From Atriophallophorus winterbourni (Eukaryota; Platyhelminthes; Trematoda; Plagiorchiida; Microphallidae), in NCBI GenBank assembly GCA_013407085.1, contig JACCGJ010005167.1, positions 78,093-142,092 of the forward strand: a DNA stretch of 64,000 nt, given 5' to 3'. Of this stretch, positions 1 through 10,867 are shown piece by piece. The notes under the pieces are model-generated. The model had not been told where the DNA came from. It saw nothing but the letters and a program-made list of their open reading frames with translations, and did not search any database. The first letter of the stretch is position 1. Every line of letters begins with the position of its first letter. Position numbers and translations under genes: made by a program.

Positions 1-280
1 CAAAGACATTATGTAAAAAAATTGGAATAAATCAGAAAATCTTCGAAATGCGTTGCGTTTAAATAGACGTAAACTTTATGTTACATCCGGCAGAAGTCAC
101 AAAACTCGTACACTGTTGACTTATGCCGGTTGTAACCAATTGGTTACATTTTGTTATTTTCTCAATTATGTGAATATCACAAACGTTTTATATTATTTGT
201 GTTTTTTCACCCCTGGGCAACTCATTTCCGATGAAAATATATTTTATTTCGGGTTAGAAAATAATTCAGGCACGAAAGGG
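1..280. mobile_element. TTAA-flanked MITE, 3' part (unit 1)
   Basis: Right-hand portion of the 572-bp element described at 19186. The right end reads tgaaiaggg-like as CACGAAAGGG followed by TTAA at 281-284. The left end lies before the window. The 83-codon open frame inside it is also present in the other three copies but lies wholly within the element and resembles no known protein. Confidence 0.75.
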
Positions 281-540
281 TTAAGTGTTCATTCATTGTA
301 TTGAAATCTGACCCACATATCTTGGGTTTAAAAATGCTGAAATTACTCAATATTGGTTTTGCTTTTTGTCTAAAGTTCAACATCAAAATATGACTCTCAT
401 TCAATAAAATATCTAATTCGTCAGTGAGTATCGCTTTTACGTGGTATTAACATCAAACCTAATGGTTTTGAAATAACTGGTGATCCTATATATTTGAAAC
501 GTTGCCTGATTGCATATGGTTCAAAGGAACTTGTTCAGAA

Positions 541-826
541 AGCGATTAATACGTTATGTGAACGTTGAATTCGTTTTCGCGTAGAAGCCTTCAAACGGGC
601 CACGCCAATAGTTGTCGTTGGCCTCCGTCGGTCGATGTCGACCATGGATGTACATCACAATCGCATGAATTTCATCTTTCACAGCTTTTTAAATGACTGA
701 ACAGTCCAATTCGGAAGGAACAATCTCTCCCGCAGCGCTTGCGACGATAGTCGGCGGCGTGATCTGCGTTCAGCAGCCAAGAGCTGTATCTGTTCCTCCC
801 CGGCTTGCAGACGACGCGTTACACAC
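541..826 (-). mobile_element. RTE LINE 3' end, truncated (unit 1)
   Basis: Matches the extreme 3' end of the RTE fragment at 20030-21410, with about 30 bp missing near 750 relative to unit 2. Homology stops near 826, where unit 1 departs from the other units. No usable reading frame remains. Confidence 0.7.
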
Positions 827-1483
827 GGTTCTGTTGCTAGTATGTGTTGTTGGTGCATGGATGTGCAATCGTGTAGTACTATGAATAATTTTCATAGGAT
901 TAGTCTCTCCCACATGGTGTACCGTAATAAGCAATACTCGGTCAATCAGGGATGATCAACTTTCAGCCGATCATACCTCATAAGAAGATGGTACCCTCAG
1001 TGTACTTTTCAATCGGGCAATCAAGAATTCGATTACTACAACTTGAAGGACAGTGTTACAGAGCATTCATATATCCATGGTAAACGTCCTTAAACTTCAA
1101 GTGCTTTCTTCTCAGTGGTCAACATTCAGAGTTCCACTACCTATAGAACAAATCTTTGGAGCTGGACATGTTTACATTCTATAAACGTTTCCAAAACAGC
1201 TTGGTCGACGCTGGCGCCTTGCAAACGAGCATTAAAAACTACTTCTGCCTTTGTTACTCTCTCATGGCCTTGGCTAACAACAATTATGACCGAATCATTA
1301 TAAACATAAACACATGACACTGATTTTTCGTTTAAATTTTAATCTTAAACAGATTATATTCTCCATTTTCTTACGCTGGTATTAACCATGTGGATTAAAA
1401 TACCAGAAATGATATTTTTCGCTTTTAATTACGTGCTCTGTTCACAACCTAAATCTTCAAAAAATGTTTAAACCACCCAACAT

Positions 1484-1714
1484 TCATAGCGTATAGGGCG
1501 TAAAATTGTATGTGTCGTCATGGGAACACGTAAACAATTGATAAGAACAATAGGGTTGACAATTGACCTGAACAAAATGTGTAGAAAAATTGATGTTAAG
1601 CAAAATAGCCTCACAGATCGATTGGGAACAAACCGTTTTGGTGAAGTCATCATCCGCTCCTAATGTCCCTGGCCTGCATAGACTATAAGAGGCCGACAAA
1701 ACAAGAGCAACCAT
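1484..1714 (-). CDS. Possible small secreted Cys-containing ORF (uncertain)
   Basis: An ATG-initiated frame of 76 codons. It begins with a short hydrophobic run (MVALVLSASYSLC) that could be a signal peptide, followed by six cysteines including C-x4-C, then C-x3-C-x6-C. I recognise no family. It lies in sequence with no other copy in the window, so conservation cannot be judged. A chance frame in AT-rich DNA is the main alternative, and it could also be an exon of a gene not otherwise visible. Confidence 0.2.
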   Translation of the reverse strand: MVALVLSASYSLCRPGTLGADDDFTKTVCSQSICEAILLNINFSTHFVQVNCQPYCSYQLFTCSHDDTYNFTPYTL

Positions 1715-2594
1715 AGTATTTATCAAACTACTTTTACGCTAGACTGTCTAATCAAAACACCAATGTCAAATTTATTACAACTGTCGCAAGCGGACATGAC
1801 GCCGATATGTCACATTTTGCACTTGTGAAAACCAACCCATTTCTAAACGACTAATTATATAGTGTAATCGCATCTTCCATCTTTAGTAATCAATCCTTGA
1901 AACAAATGGTTTTTCCAGCTAACACGCATTGTCACCAATTAGTATTTACAGATCGTCCGTGTAGATCTGAAACACAATAATGTCCAAAGATATCGCATTA
2001 TACCGTGTGTTATTTGTTAATGAATGAGTTAATAATAATGAAACGTATCAAAACCATTCTTGCATGAATATGACTGCGGAAATCCACAAGATTTGCTAAA
2101 AAACAAAGTCATCTTTTTTCCACTTTTTTATTTATTCTATGGTCTGAAATGGCAGATCATAATTATCCGTTAGAGCAGCAGCCATTTATAAAGCGGTGAT
2201 ATTTTTAAAATTTCCAGCTTGCACATGACAGAAATTTTAGATAATTGAGCAAGGCAAGCTTTAAACACCGTCATGTTTAATTTGCTTTAACCGGGGAATA
2301 ATTATATGAAAGCAAATGTCACACTACATCCACCAGGGTGATTTTGACATCAATATAAGTTGCATGTTCACTATGGATTATCTCTGAGTAGAACAACTCA
2401 AATTTGAAAGGATGTTTAATAATAGGAACGAACCTCCTTTTAATTTTCTTTAGGGCGAAAATTTCGCTGAATTTCAAAATTGTCCATTTTCCTACACAAT
2501 TGTCGGGGCAGGAGTAAATGATTCCCTAATCGCGGTAGTGGTTCACAAAACGTCTCTTATGTATAAAAGTGATGTGTTTCTCACCTCCCCCGAA

Positions 2595-2695
2595 ATTACG
2601 CCTTGAGTGCTTGAGCACGAATCACAATGTGTTTGAAATCGTGGTTCGTTGTACGAACCCTATGAAACAGTGGCATTTAAGTATAAACTTGTTAA
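2595..2695 (+). repeat. SINE-like short repeat, third copy
   Basis: Diverged copy of the 145-bp insertion found at 11063-11207 and 43058-43202. Shared blocks include a gagtgctt motif, the hairpin-like GGTTCGTTGTACGAACC and the tail cagtggcat. It is outside the duplicated W segment, which shows the repeat family is dispersed. The first 35-40 bp of the full repeat are not recognisable. Confidence 0.6.
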
Positions 2696-3568
2696 CCTCT
2701 TATGTTTCATTAACAGCCACTGATTGACCCCCATTGTTCTTAAAACGCGATAGACATGATACATTGGACGATTACGAAATTGGCACTATCTTAGGTGTTT
2801 GATTATATTGAAATCATTCATCTCAATGGGTGTACGCCAGTGTCCTTGGGATGCGGATGTTTATATTAACAAAATGATTAATAAGCATTCGGTCTAAACG
2901 CAATGTTCCCATTTCGTATTTTTTCCATTCAAAAAGGCGGTGTTAACAATTAATTAGTTTTCTTATTGCAAAATGTGTTACAACAACAGTAAACTATCTA
3001 AAAACTATAATTTTCTTGGTTTTCGAATGCACTGTGGTGGGTCAAATAGAGATAGTACAATGTAACCAGCAAAAATAATAGCACTTTCAGTAGAAATAAC
3101 CATATCTACACTACGAATGAACAACATCGTTCCGGGAAAATTGACGATTATTTGTAGGGTGAGTTTGAATTAAAAATCCATGATGTGAGAGGGCACTCTC
3201 ATGAAAAAACCCAAGTTACTTATTGGAGTGAGACTCACTGCAATAAAGTTTAGTCAGCCAGAGAATCATGCTCTGGGTAAATAATCGGTTACTTAGGAAA
3301 TAACGCATTTCGTTTTCCAGATTGCGGCGGAGTAGTGTGGATGTATTGTGCACCATCATTCAAGGTAAATCAAGGTTTTTAATGGTCTAAAAAGCAACAA
3401 GCTTAACAACAAACATAGGTTGGTAAAAATTGAAATTTAATTGTTTAAACAATCTAAGAAAATAGATTAAACAGTATATAACTGTTCTGGAAACGAATAT
3501 TGCAATAAAAATTCGTCTAATTTCGTTTTAAAGTCATGCAAGCTAGTGGAGTTAGCAACGGTTGAAGG

Positions 3569-4711
3569 TTAACTGTTCCAATCAAAACAGACACGGACAG
3601 AGTAAACATACCTTCTACAGTTCAGGCGGGAATGGGGTAGGACCAGCACATATTCATGGGTCCGATAATTTCTCGTATCCCTTCGCGTGAATATATCCTG
3701 TAAGGGATGTATGTATTCATGATCCTTGGGAATATGTTGGGTGAAAATTTCCAAAATACCCGTTTGAGTTGCTTTTTTAAAGGCAGTATTAGTTTGAAGA
3801 GATGTTTTTAAACTGGAGGATATCCAGACAGCCAAATCGTTTTCTTCACTGCAATTTTCAAGGACATGCGAACCTATGTGATATGTAAACTCAGCTCGAT
3901 TCCCCACATTCATGATCCTGCATTGGTTGAAGTTAAACGGCGGTTTGTTCTTTAACGACCAGCTGTGAAGCGTATCAAGATCTTTTTGTAATAACAGGCG
4001 GTCTTCTGGACCACGAATGCTGAGCCAAATCTTTATGTCGTCCGCAAATAACGGAATGTTACATCGAACGATTTCCGGTACTTTATTGACATAAACCAGA
4101 AAGTGGATCGGACCAAGGACTGAACCTTGGGGAATTCCGCTTGTTGCTGCGATTGGTTTGGATAATGCACTATCAACACGTACCTGGTTAGTGCGATTTG
4201 TTAGGTAGTCATTTAGCCAATTCAGCAACTTTCCAGTGATGCCAAGCCTTTCAAGCTCCTCCAAAGTCGGCAACTGAAGGTATTTTGCTTGCAGGGATGC
4301 TTGATCGTTTTGAGGTTCTAATGTTGGAATATAGTTTTCTATCGTATCGGTTGAACTTGCTTCTGACCCGTAAAAAACTGATTGACTTGGTAGTGCTTCT
4401 ATTGAACTCAGGGGTGCATCTATCTTTCCAATATGGTGTTTCGATGCACCTAGTCTAATTTCCCGCGGGATTATTCTGCGGCCATTTTCCCAACGAGTTT
4501 TGACTGTGTTCAACATATCTTTACGCAAGAACGTTAATTTAAGGGGCTTAGGACCGATGCCATTATAATTCGGAGATTTGGGGATGCGGAACGTGTCCGT
4601 CACAGCTACATCATGCAAACCAAGTATATCACTGAGGAATCTCCCGTGTAACTGATCGTATTTGCGCTGCAATGCTTTATCAGTTGCTTCATTAGCTTCT
4701 GGAACTCCCAA
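3569..4711 (-). pseudogene. CR1 ORF1/RT deletion fusion
   Basis: A 380-codon open frame. The N-terminal ~165 residues look like CR1 ORF1 (motifs FRIPKSPNYNG and KPLKLTF, as in the RNA-binding part of ORF1). The next part, from about residue 170, is reverse transcriptase: an ERLGITGKLLNW segment, the box IPQGSVLGP, the catalytic FADDIKIW, and a C-terminal RRYVYSVRVCF. There is no endonuclease and no first catalytic Asp region. The frame is open across the junction near 4290, so it could encode a chimera, but a 5'-intact, EN-less element cannot retrotranspose itself. The frame appears to begin at GTG, so the real start is unclear. Confidence 0.65.
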
Positions 4712-4716
4712 AAGGA

Positions 4717-5130
4717 TTATACTTCGATCATCCTTCCGTTTCGTTTGGTTTTGTTGCTAGTCCATTCGGGCGCTTTCCCACCAACACACATCAGCAAAGA
4801 TCCTTGCAGTGATCTCTGAACGCTCCTTGCGCAGGAGAAAAGCGGACAGTAAGATGTTTTAGGATCCCTTTCAGAGTGAACCGTTATTCTAAGCAATCTT
4901 GGCTGGTCCAGATTTGAAGAAGTAGGTTTACGATTTAGTCGTATCAATGATAGTGGTTCAACTGGCTCCAAGTCCATGATGTTGCACAACCTTTTCCATT
5001 CTTCTTTATCGTGCTTTAGCCTGTCCCCTAGTAAGGTGGCACTGGTTTCCTTTACGTTGGTGCAAATCACGCTTAGTCCATGGACTGAATGTTCACTGTG
5101 TGCTTGGCGTTTTCGCTGGTTGCTGGACAT
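4717..5130 (-). pseudogene. CR1 ORF1 middle segment
   Basis: A 137-codon frame directly upstream (in the element's sense) of the fused ORF and in the same element. It contains a VHGLSVICTNVKE-like stretch, a region rich in charged residues and a PRLLRITVHSERD segment comparable to CR1 ORF1 RNA-binding domains. It overlaps in content with the next frame, suggesting a frameshift within one original ORF1. The C-terminal residues after about 95 look out of frame. Confidence 0.5.
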
Positions 5131-5162
5131 ATCAACTGCCTTAGATCGAATAACTATGATGT

Positions 5163-5696
5163 TCAGTTTGTGATTATTCTGTACAAAGACTTTTGGTTTT
5201 GAACCTGAGGATTTTCGCTGAACGGACCAGGGAGGTTTTTGGCAGACAGGGCTTTAACAGTCGCACATGTAAAGGTGGCCTTTTGATGAAAAGGACGCTC
5301 CTCAAGACACTGCGGCACATTTGAAAAAGCTGAACCATCGTGTTGAAAGATCCCCGAAGATTTAGCGTTTATCTGACTGGTATTACCGTCAGTGGTGTCC
5401 GATTTATCGAAAAATTTAATGGCAAACTGAGAATATTGATCGGTTACCAGAGTCTCTACCGATGTCTTCAACGTTTGTAAAATAAACTCTAAGCTCAGCA
5501 TCCGATCATCCAGGTTGCTTTGCGCAGCACTTGTTCGAGCAGTTAAATCTGCGTTTGGTTTAGCTCGACAACTTTTGCACACGTAGCATACACCAGGCAT
5601 ATTTTCATCATTCAGAATCGATAACGCCGCCGGGGTCAATGATTCGTCACATTTTTTGTGACATGTATGGGAACAGATTCGACACGTGACAGATTT
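5163..5696 (-). pseudogene. CR1 ORF1 N-terminal PHD-type zinc finger
   Basis: Open frame extending above the TTG at 5639. Upstream in-frame codons give CRICSHTCHKKC, and downstream there is a C-Y-V-C-K-S-C cluster, together forming a Cys/His pattern like the PHD (esterase-associated) finger of CR1 ORF1 proteins. A heptad-like hydrophobic segment follows (LDDRMLSLEFILQTLKTSVETL), suggesting a coiled coil. The role in the family is nucleic-acid binding in the retrotransposition particle. The start codon of ORF1 is not identified. Confidence 0.55.
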
Positions 5697-5745
5697 GACC
5701 TTACCACTGACGACTTGTTGTTATTGCCTGAACTTGTTTGAAACG

Positions 5746-6904
5746 GCGACCGGATGACTATAGGAACCGAACAACCTCAAATGAATGCGCGTTAGTTGGT
5801 GTGATTGAAGAAAATTGAAGCCAGCTAATCCACACACATGCTGTTGCAAACAATTATTTATTTTATTGTGCCAGTTATTTTTTCAACACAGCGCTCATGC
5901 TTTCATATACAACGAACTGAATGAGACGAATAGTTAATTACCTTGGGACCAGAATCCGCATGCGCTTGGAGCAGTGGAATTCCCCTCACATTATGCCTAG
6001 ACCTCAACAACATGATGTCTGGTTTATGCGAATTTTATACATCCACAATACTCTGTTGCCTATATAAAGTCGAAAATATTGGTTGTGCTTCTTAAGGGTC
6101 AATTTGAATTTTTAAAGAATGTAACTATTGGCTCGTTGTCATATTTACCCATCTCATATTAGAATCTTCAAATTTCAACCAAAATTCCTTCAACTCGATT
6201 GGTCAGCGGTTGTAAGCTGGCATTCCAATTAATAATAAAGCCTATATCGTGTTAAATTTCAAGGATTATAATCGTGCAGTACTTATGTGCTAAGCGGCCA
6301 ACACCGCGCTAAATTGATTAGCCACCGCGTGTGAAAACACGCTGGATTCTCTGTCATTTCTATTTGCTTCTCATATGTCGCCAGGTCTTGGCAACCTAAC
6401 AGTTCTTAGCCCATGTGCAATCTACGACTATGCATCACTATGCTTCGACCAGGCTTGCGATTTCATGTATACATACACACACAGCTTTTCAAGATTGAAA
6501 AATCAGGTACTCTTTTACCCTTCATTTCACCAAATATCCTATTATTCGGTTGAGATTTGGAGATGTGTTTTACTGGTTCAGTCCCTCTATTAATATTTTG
6601 CTTTGATTATGTCTTAATTTTGAGCGGTTCAATTAATCCGATGACTTAAAATTTGTGTTCACGAATAAAGGCGTTTGTTCTTCATAATTTGATTCCTACA
6701 TTACAGAACCCATTTTGAGCACTCTTGGTTTTAAAATACGGACAGTTAGCTTTTCGTAGTATATGTTACCGATTCTACACATTTTATTGAGCACGCTTAA
6801 ACGATTGTATCATTTAGTTTGGAGGTTGTATTCGGCTTGTCTGTAATGACAGTTTTTTCATGTACCTTGCTGCCATCTTATATGAGGGTAGAGTTCTATC
6901 GTCA
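5746..6904. other. No recognisable gene
   Basis: Unit-1-specific AT-rich DNA between the minus-strand CR1 and a plus-strand CR1 fragment. Only short frames are present, none with recognisable motifs. The CR1 insertion on the left ends somewhere near 5700-5760, but no target duplication could be found. Confidence 0.5.
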
Positions 6905-7069
6905 TGCAGAAGCTTGAAAGGCATGGTATCACCGGAAATTTGTTCAATTGGCAACATGACTTCCTAACAAATCGCACTGCCCAGGTAAGTTTTGACGGTA
7001 AATTATCACAACCAATCGCAGCAAATAGTGTAGTTCCCCAAGTTTCAGTCCTTGGTCCTGTCCCTTGAG
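6905..7069 (+). mobile_element. CR1 fragment, left part (interrupted)
   Basis: Matches 11562-11725 of the plus-strand CR1 fragment (QKLERHGITG region of the RT through to the GSVLGP region). It stops after ggtcctgtccc, where a second CR1 is inserted, and resumes near 8559 with tttgtggtttatg, equivalent to ctttctggtttatg at 11728. Confidence 0.7.
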
Positions 7070-8558
7070 TTGTAGCACGGTTGCTAATGACTGGAAATGT
7101 GGACTAATCACTCCGATATACAAAGGAGGGAACTGATCTGATGTGTCTAACTACAGACCAGTCACGTTGTTGCCAGTGGTCTCTAAAGTTCTCGAACGAC
7201 TTGTGGCCGACGAACTTATCAAACACTTGGAACAAAATAAGCTTCTTTCCATCGCACAGCACGGATTCAGGACAAGACACTCCTGTCTCACCAATCTTCT
7301 CATAACTCTTGATAATTGGACTCGAGCCGTGGACGATGGATGCCCTATCCATGCTTGTTACTTGGACATGTCTAAAGCTTTTGATCGTGTTAACCACAGA
7401 CTACTGCTACAAAAATTGGAGCAGCTCGGGGTATGCGGCAGACTATTGGCCTGGATAAAGGATTACTTGACTGGTAGAGTTATAAGGGTTAGAGTTGATG
7501 GGGCACTATCCAGCCCAGTAGAAGTTACAAGTGGCGTACCTCAAGGCTCAGTCTTGGGGCCAATACTCTTCCTCGTGTACGCGAATGATATATTCGAAAT
7601 CGTACGCAGCAAAATCATTTTATTTGCGGATGACATCAAAGTCTGGTCTAGCATACGCACCATAGAAGATTGCCAAATTCTCCAAAGAGATCTCGAAGCA
7701 TTTCATAATTGGTCCTTGCGGAACTGCTTACCATTCAACATCCAAAAATGTAAAATGTTGAACGTCGGTAAATCATTCGAATTCACATACTCACTGGGAT
7801 CTCAGCAACGTTCATGGGTTACTGAAGAGAAAGACCTGGGCGTGTGGATTAGCAGTAACCTTAAGTCTTCACGGCACTGTTCTGTTGTATACAAAAAGTG
7901 CTGCCAAATCTTAGCATTGCTCAGAAGGATCTTTGGTCGTTTCTCAAGGCAGATACTCCCACGTATAATTAACACCTATATCAGACCAACAATGGAGTAT
8001 GCTGTTCAAGCATGGTCCCCATGGTTACAAAAGGACATGACCTTGCTGCAACGGGTATACCACCGCGCTACAAAACTGGTGACCGGGCTATACAACAGGC
8101 CATACGAGGAGCGGATTGCAACACTAAACCTCTTTGACTTTTCGTACCGTCGTCTCAGGGGTGACTTGATCCTGCTTTTCAACATTCTGCATACAGTGGA
8201 TCACCCACTTGAACACCTGTTTCATCAGCAAGAAGCACGTGGTAGTAGATCGCATGGATACAAGTTAATTATTCCACACTCCAGATCAAATTGTCGAAGG
8301 TTTTTCTTAGCTGTCAGAGTCTGTTTTCTATGGAACTCCCTGCCCCCACATATCATTTGCGCAACAAGCCTGAACATGTTCAAGGCTGAAATTGACAAGT
8401 ATATGTTGACCAAACCCAACCTTGCACCTGAATACACGTGCTGACTTTCCATGTGTATAAAACATTTGTGTTGTTTTTATGAATTCCCTATAATTTTAAT
8501 CTGAGGTTACTGTAAAGTATTTGCTTTTTAGACCATTAAAACTTTGAATTACTTTGAA
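7070..8558 (+). mobile_element. Nested 5'-truncated CR1 LINE
   Basis: Inserted into an older CR1 fragment (6905-7069 plus 8559-9310). It is 5'-truncated within the RT and has a long intact RT frame. After the stop there is a short 3' UTR and a period-10 tail (ctttgaatta repeated at about 8538-8558). A terminal short tandem repeat rather than poly(A) is typical of CR1 elements. It is the least damaged CR1 RT in the window. Confidence 0.75.
7083..8444 (+). pseudogene. CR1 reverse transcriptase, nearly intact partial
   Basis: The frame reads from NDWKCGLITPIYKGG through one in-frame TGA (7134-7136) into SNYRPVTLLPVV and then 433 uninterrupted codons. RT landmarks in order: HGFRTRHSCLTNLL, the first catalytic box CYLDMSKAFDRV, GVPQGSVLGPILF, the catalytic FADDIKVW, LPFNIQKCKMLNVG, the thumb KDLGVWI, and a C-terminal RRFFLAVRVCFLWNSLP. 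The 5' endonuclease is absent, so the piece is immobile. The open frame's apparent start at 7143 is GTG and not a credible initiator. Confidence 0.8.
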
Positions 8559-9618
8559 TTACTTTTGTGGTTTATGTTAATGAAGTACCGGAAATTATTG
8601 AATGTAACATTCAGTTATTTGCGTCTTATCCGTAGACCAGAAGACCGCCTGTTATTACAAAAAGATCTTGATACGCTTCCCAACTGGTCGTTGAAGAACA
8701 AACTGCTATTTAACTTCAACAAATGCAGGCTCATAAATGTGGGGAATCGAGTAGGGTTCACATACCATATAGGTTCACATGTCATTGAAAATTACAGTAA
8801 AGTAAATGATTTGGATGTCTGGATATGCTCATTTAAAAAAACCCGATTCATAATAACACTGGTTTACAATATCAACCCGTGTCCTCAATATACTCGAACG
8901 GGTATTTTGAAAATTTTCGCCCAAGATATTGCCGAGGATCATGAATACATACTTGAGACCAGTCATGGAATACGGTGTCAAGTCGGTATCCGTGGCTCAA
9001 GAAGGATGTGGAACTTATGCAGCGAATCTATCACCGCTCAACAAAACTAGTTTTCTGCATTCGAAACAAGTCATATAAATAAAGAATAGCTCAACGGAAT
9101 TTGTTCGACTTTCCTTATCGACGAATCAGAGGAAATCTTATCTTACTATAAAAATCATTCCATAACCCGTGCCATCACTTACAGGATTTATTCACGCGAA
9201 GGGATTCGAGAAAATATCAGACACATAAATTTGTGCTGGTGGTACCCTATTCCGTCCTGAACTGTAGTATGTATTTTTACTCAGTCCGTATCTGTTTTAC
9301 TTGAAACGGTTTACTTTCAACCGTTGATCACTCAACTAGATTGCACGAATTTTAAAAAAAACAATAATTCGAACATTTTATTGAATTATTCGTTTCCCAA
9401 ACACTGATATACTGCTTAATCTAATTCCTGATATTGTTTTATGCACTTACATTTAAATGTTAATCATCCTATGGTTATTGTTTACAACTACCGTAAAACA
9501 AAATGCGTTATATTCTAAACAATCGTTCATTCATACAGAGACTAATTCATTGATTATTCTAACCTGTTGCGGCTTGCCGTTTACATTACGTTTTGTACAT
9601 GCAATGATATTCTATTGT
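8559..9618 (+). mobile_element. CR1 fragment, right part, and its 3' flank
   Basis: Continuation of the interrupted CR1 (LLLQKDLDTLPNWSLKNK segment, then the C-terminal part with frameshifts), followed by the same 3' flank as 12480-12795. It ends abruptly at about 9618 (attgtgtgat), where the sequence switches to the segment equivalent to unit 2 position 26403. It is roughly 90% like 11730-12795, so this is a second copy of that segment inside unit 1. Confidence 0.7.
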
Positions 9619-10867
9619 GTGATTGATTCATCATTCATTTCAAGAATTTATGGTATAAAACGCTTGTAGCTGTACAACGCCATAAGGTGTTTGTATCAGA
9701 CTGGCTACCAATTTTGTCAATTGGAGTAACCACGGCTTTCCCAAACGTAGCGCTATCGCTGCCTCATGAAGACTTGAATTTGACAAAAAATTGTGGAAGG
9801 AGCGTTCTGAGGAATGATAATTGTAGAGATTATGCATTCAGTAATTATGTCTAAGACGAAGGGCTGCTAGTGATTTACAACGACGGAAAAAATAAGTCTA
9901 CTCCTCAAAAATTTTTGGAAACGAACTTTTAGCAGTATTAGCGATTCCTAATAACTACCTCTAAAAACACTTTCGTTCTCGGTATATCCGAAGACAATTA
10001 TTTAAAATGAGCAAGCTTAACTGCTGCCAATGTGAACCAATTGCATATATTAATAACATTGAGTTAAGTTGTGATGCATATTGTCGTTTTAACAAGCACT
10101 CCATGTTCTTAAGTTTCATACAAAACGCGCTACACCACTTCGAATACGGTTAGCAATTATCAACAAGTTACCTGAATATATTTGTGACAGATGTGAATCC
10201 ATATGAAAATTTTGCTTGCAATGAATGAGCTGGAGTGTGCTGGTGCTGCTGCTGTGTGCAGTTGTGATTTATGCTTGCAGGCTGATGAGCCTTCTTGCTC
10301 AATCCGGGATTAATGCACCTAAATCCGGACTCAAAATTATGAAGATATACGCCCCTCCCACCTTATTGACCGCGTTCGCAGTTCACTCACCTCAGTGTGA
10401 AGTCTTTCTCTATATGGTTGCACATCCGTCTTATCAGTTATAAGATTTTATCGTTTTCAAAATGTGTAAATTGCATCAATAAACTTTGGCGTACTGAATT
10501 ACTGCGATGAACGACATTAATATTAGTTATAGTTTTTTTGCTAGTTCCAAATAGGTGAAAACGTTCGATACAATGAAATTATTTTGTTTGAAATTGACCG
10601 GCTTCAAGCCACTATGACGTGGTATTGAGAAGTATGTTTTTCACAGTGCGTACATGTTTACGTGCTTGCCAAAATAAGGTTTCACTTTTAATTTCTTGTG
10701 GCTGCCTTCGATCTAAATGAAATGAACTGCGCAATTCCATTTTCGTTATTCGTGCTACAAGTTTAACGCGAATGTGAACCTCACCATATGACTGAATCCT
10801 GTTGATGTTGAGAACTGAATGAAAGAAATAACAATAACTTGATGTCCAAGAATCAACCCGCAAAAAA
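9619..10867. repeat. Shared unit segment without a clear gene (unit 1)
   Basis: Collinear with 26403-27640 of unit 2. Part of it (9619-10540) is deleted from unit 3. It contains a 65-codon minus-strand frame (9640-9837) retained in both copies with a few replacements and ending QAFYTINS, but no family is recognisable. A similar short stretch (ttcaagaatttatggtat) recurs at 17565, 34290 and 57922. Confidence 0.5.

Larger units (their letters stand above)
827..3429. other. Unit-1-specific region without a recognisable gene
   Basis: AT-rich sequence not matched elsewhere in the window except for a SINE-like copy at 2595-2695. Reading frames are short. The only one with possible protein character is the minus-strand frame 1484-1714. 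I recognise no RNA gene or transposon terminus here. Confidence 0.6.
3430..5745 (-). mobile_element. CR1-type LINE, internally deleted (minus strand)
   Basis: Reading on the minus strand gives a PHD-finger ORF1 start, an ORF1 middle part, and then directly the second half of a reverse transcriptase. The endonuclease and the first half of the RT are absent. The 3' end, with a typical C-terminal tail after WNS and a TTA-to-TAA stop at about 3569, resembles the tail of the plus-strand CR1 fragments at 9.3, 12.5, 29.1 and 46.1 kb. It therefore belongs to the same subfamily and is the only copy here that shows its ORF1. Confidence 0.8.

Noticed and set aside
53..304. 83-codon frame repeated at 53, 19530, 36290 and 59899 with nearly the same translation
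   Set aside because: It lies inside, and runs past the end of, the TTAA-flanked MITE. Its conservation is explained by duplication of the element, and it resembles no protein.
7143..8444. Stand-alone 433-residue protein gene
   Set aside because: The apparent start is GTG and upstream codons continue the RT motif through a TGA. It is the inside of a 5'-truncated CR1, not a host gene.
9640..9837. 65-codon minus-strand frame shared by units 1 and 2 (26419-26616)
   Set aside because: Only two closely related copies, no recognised motif, and an immediate upstream stop. Mentioned in the segment entry but not called as a gene.
10225..10443. Hydrophobic plus-strand frame that looks like a membrane protein
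   Set aside because: The equivalent in unit 2 (27002 onward) is broken by stops, so it is probably a chance frame.
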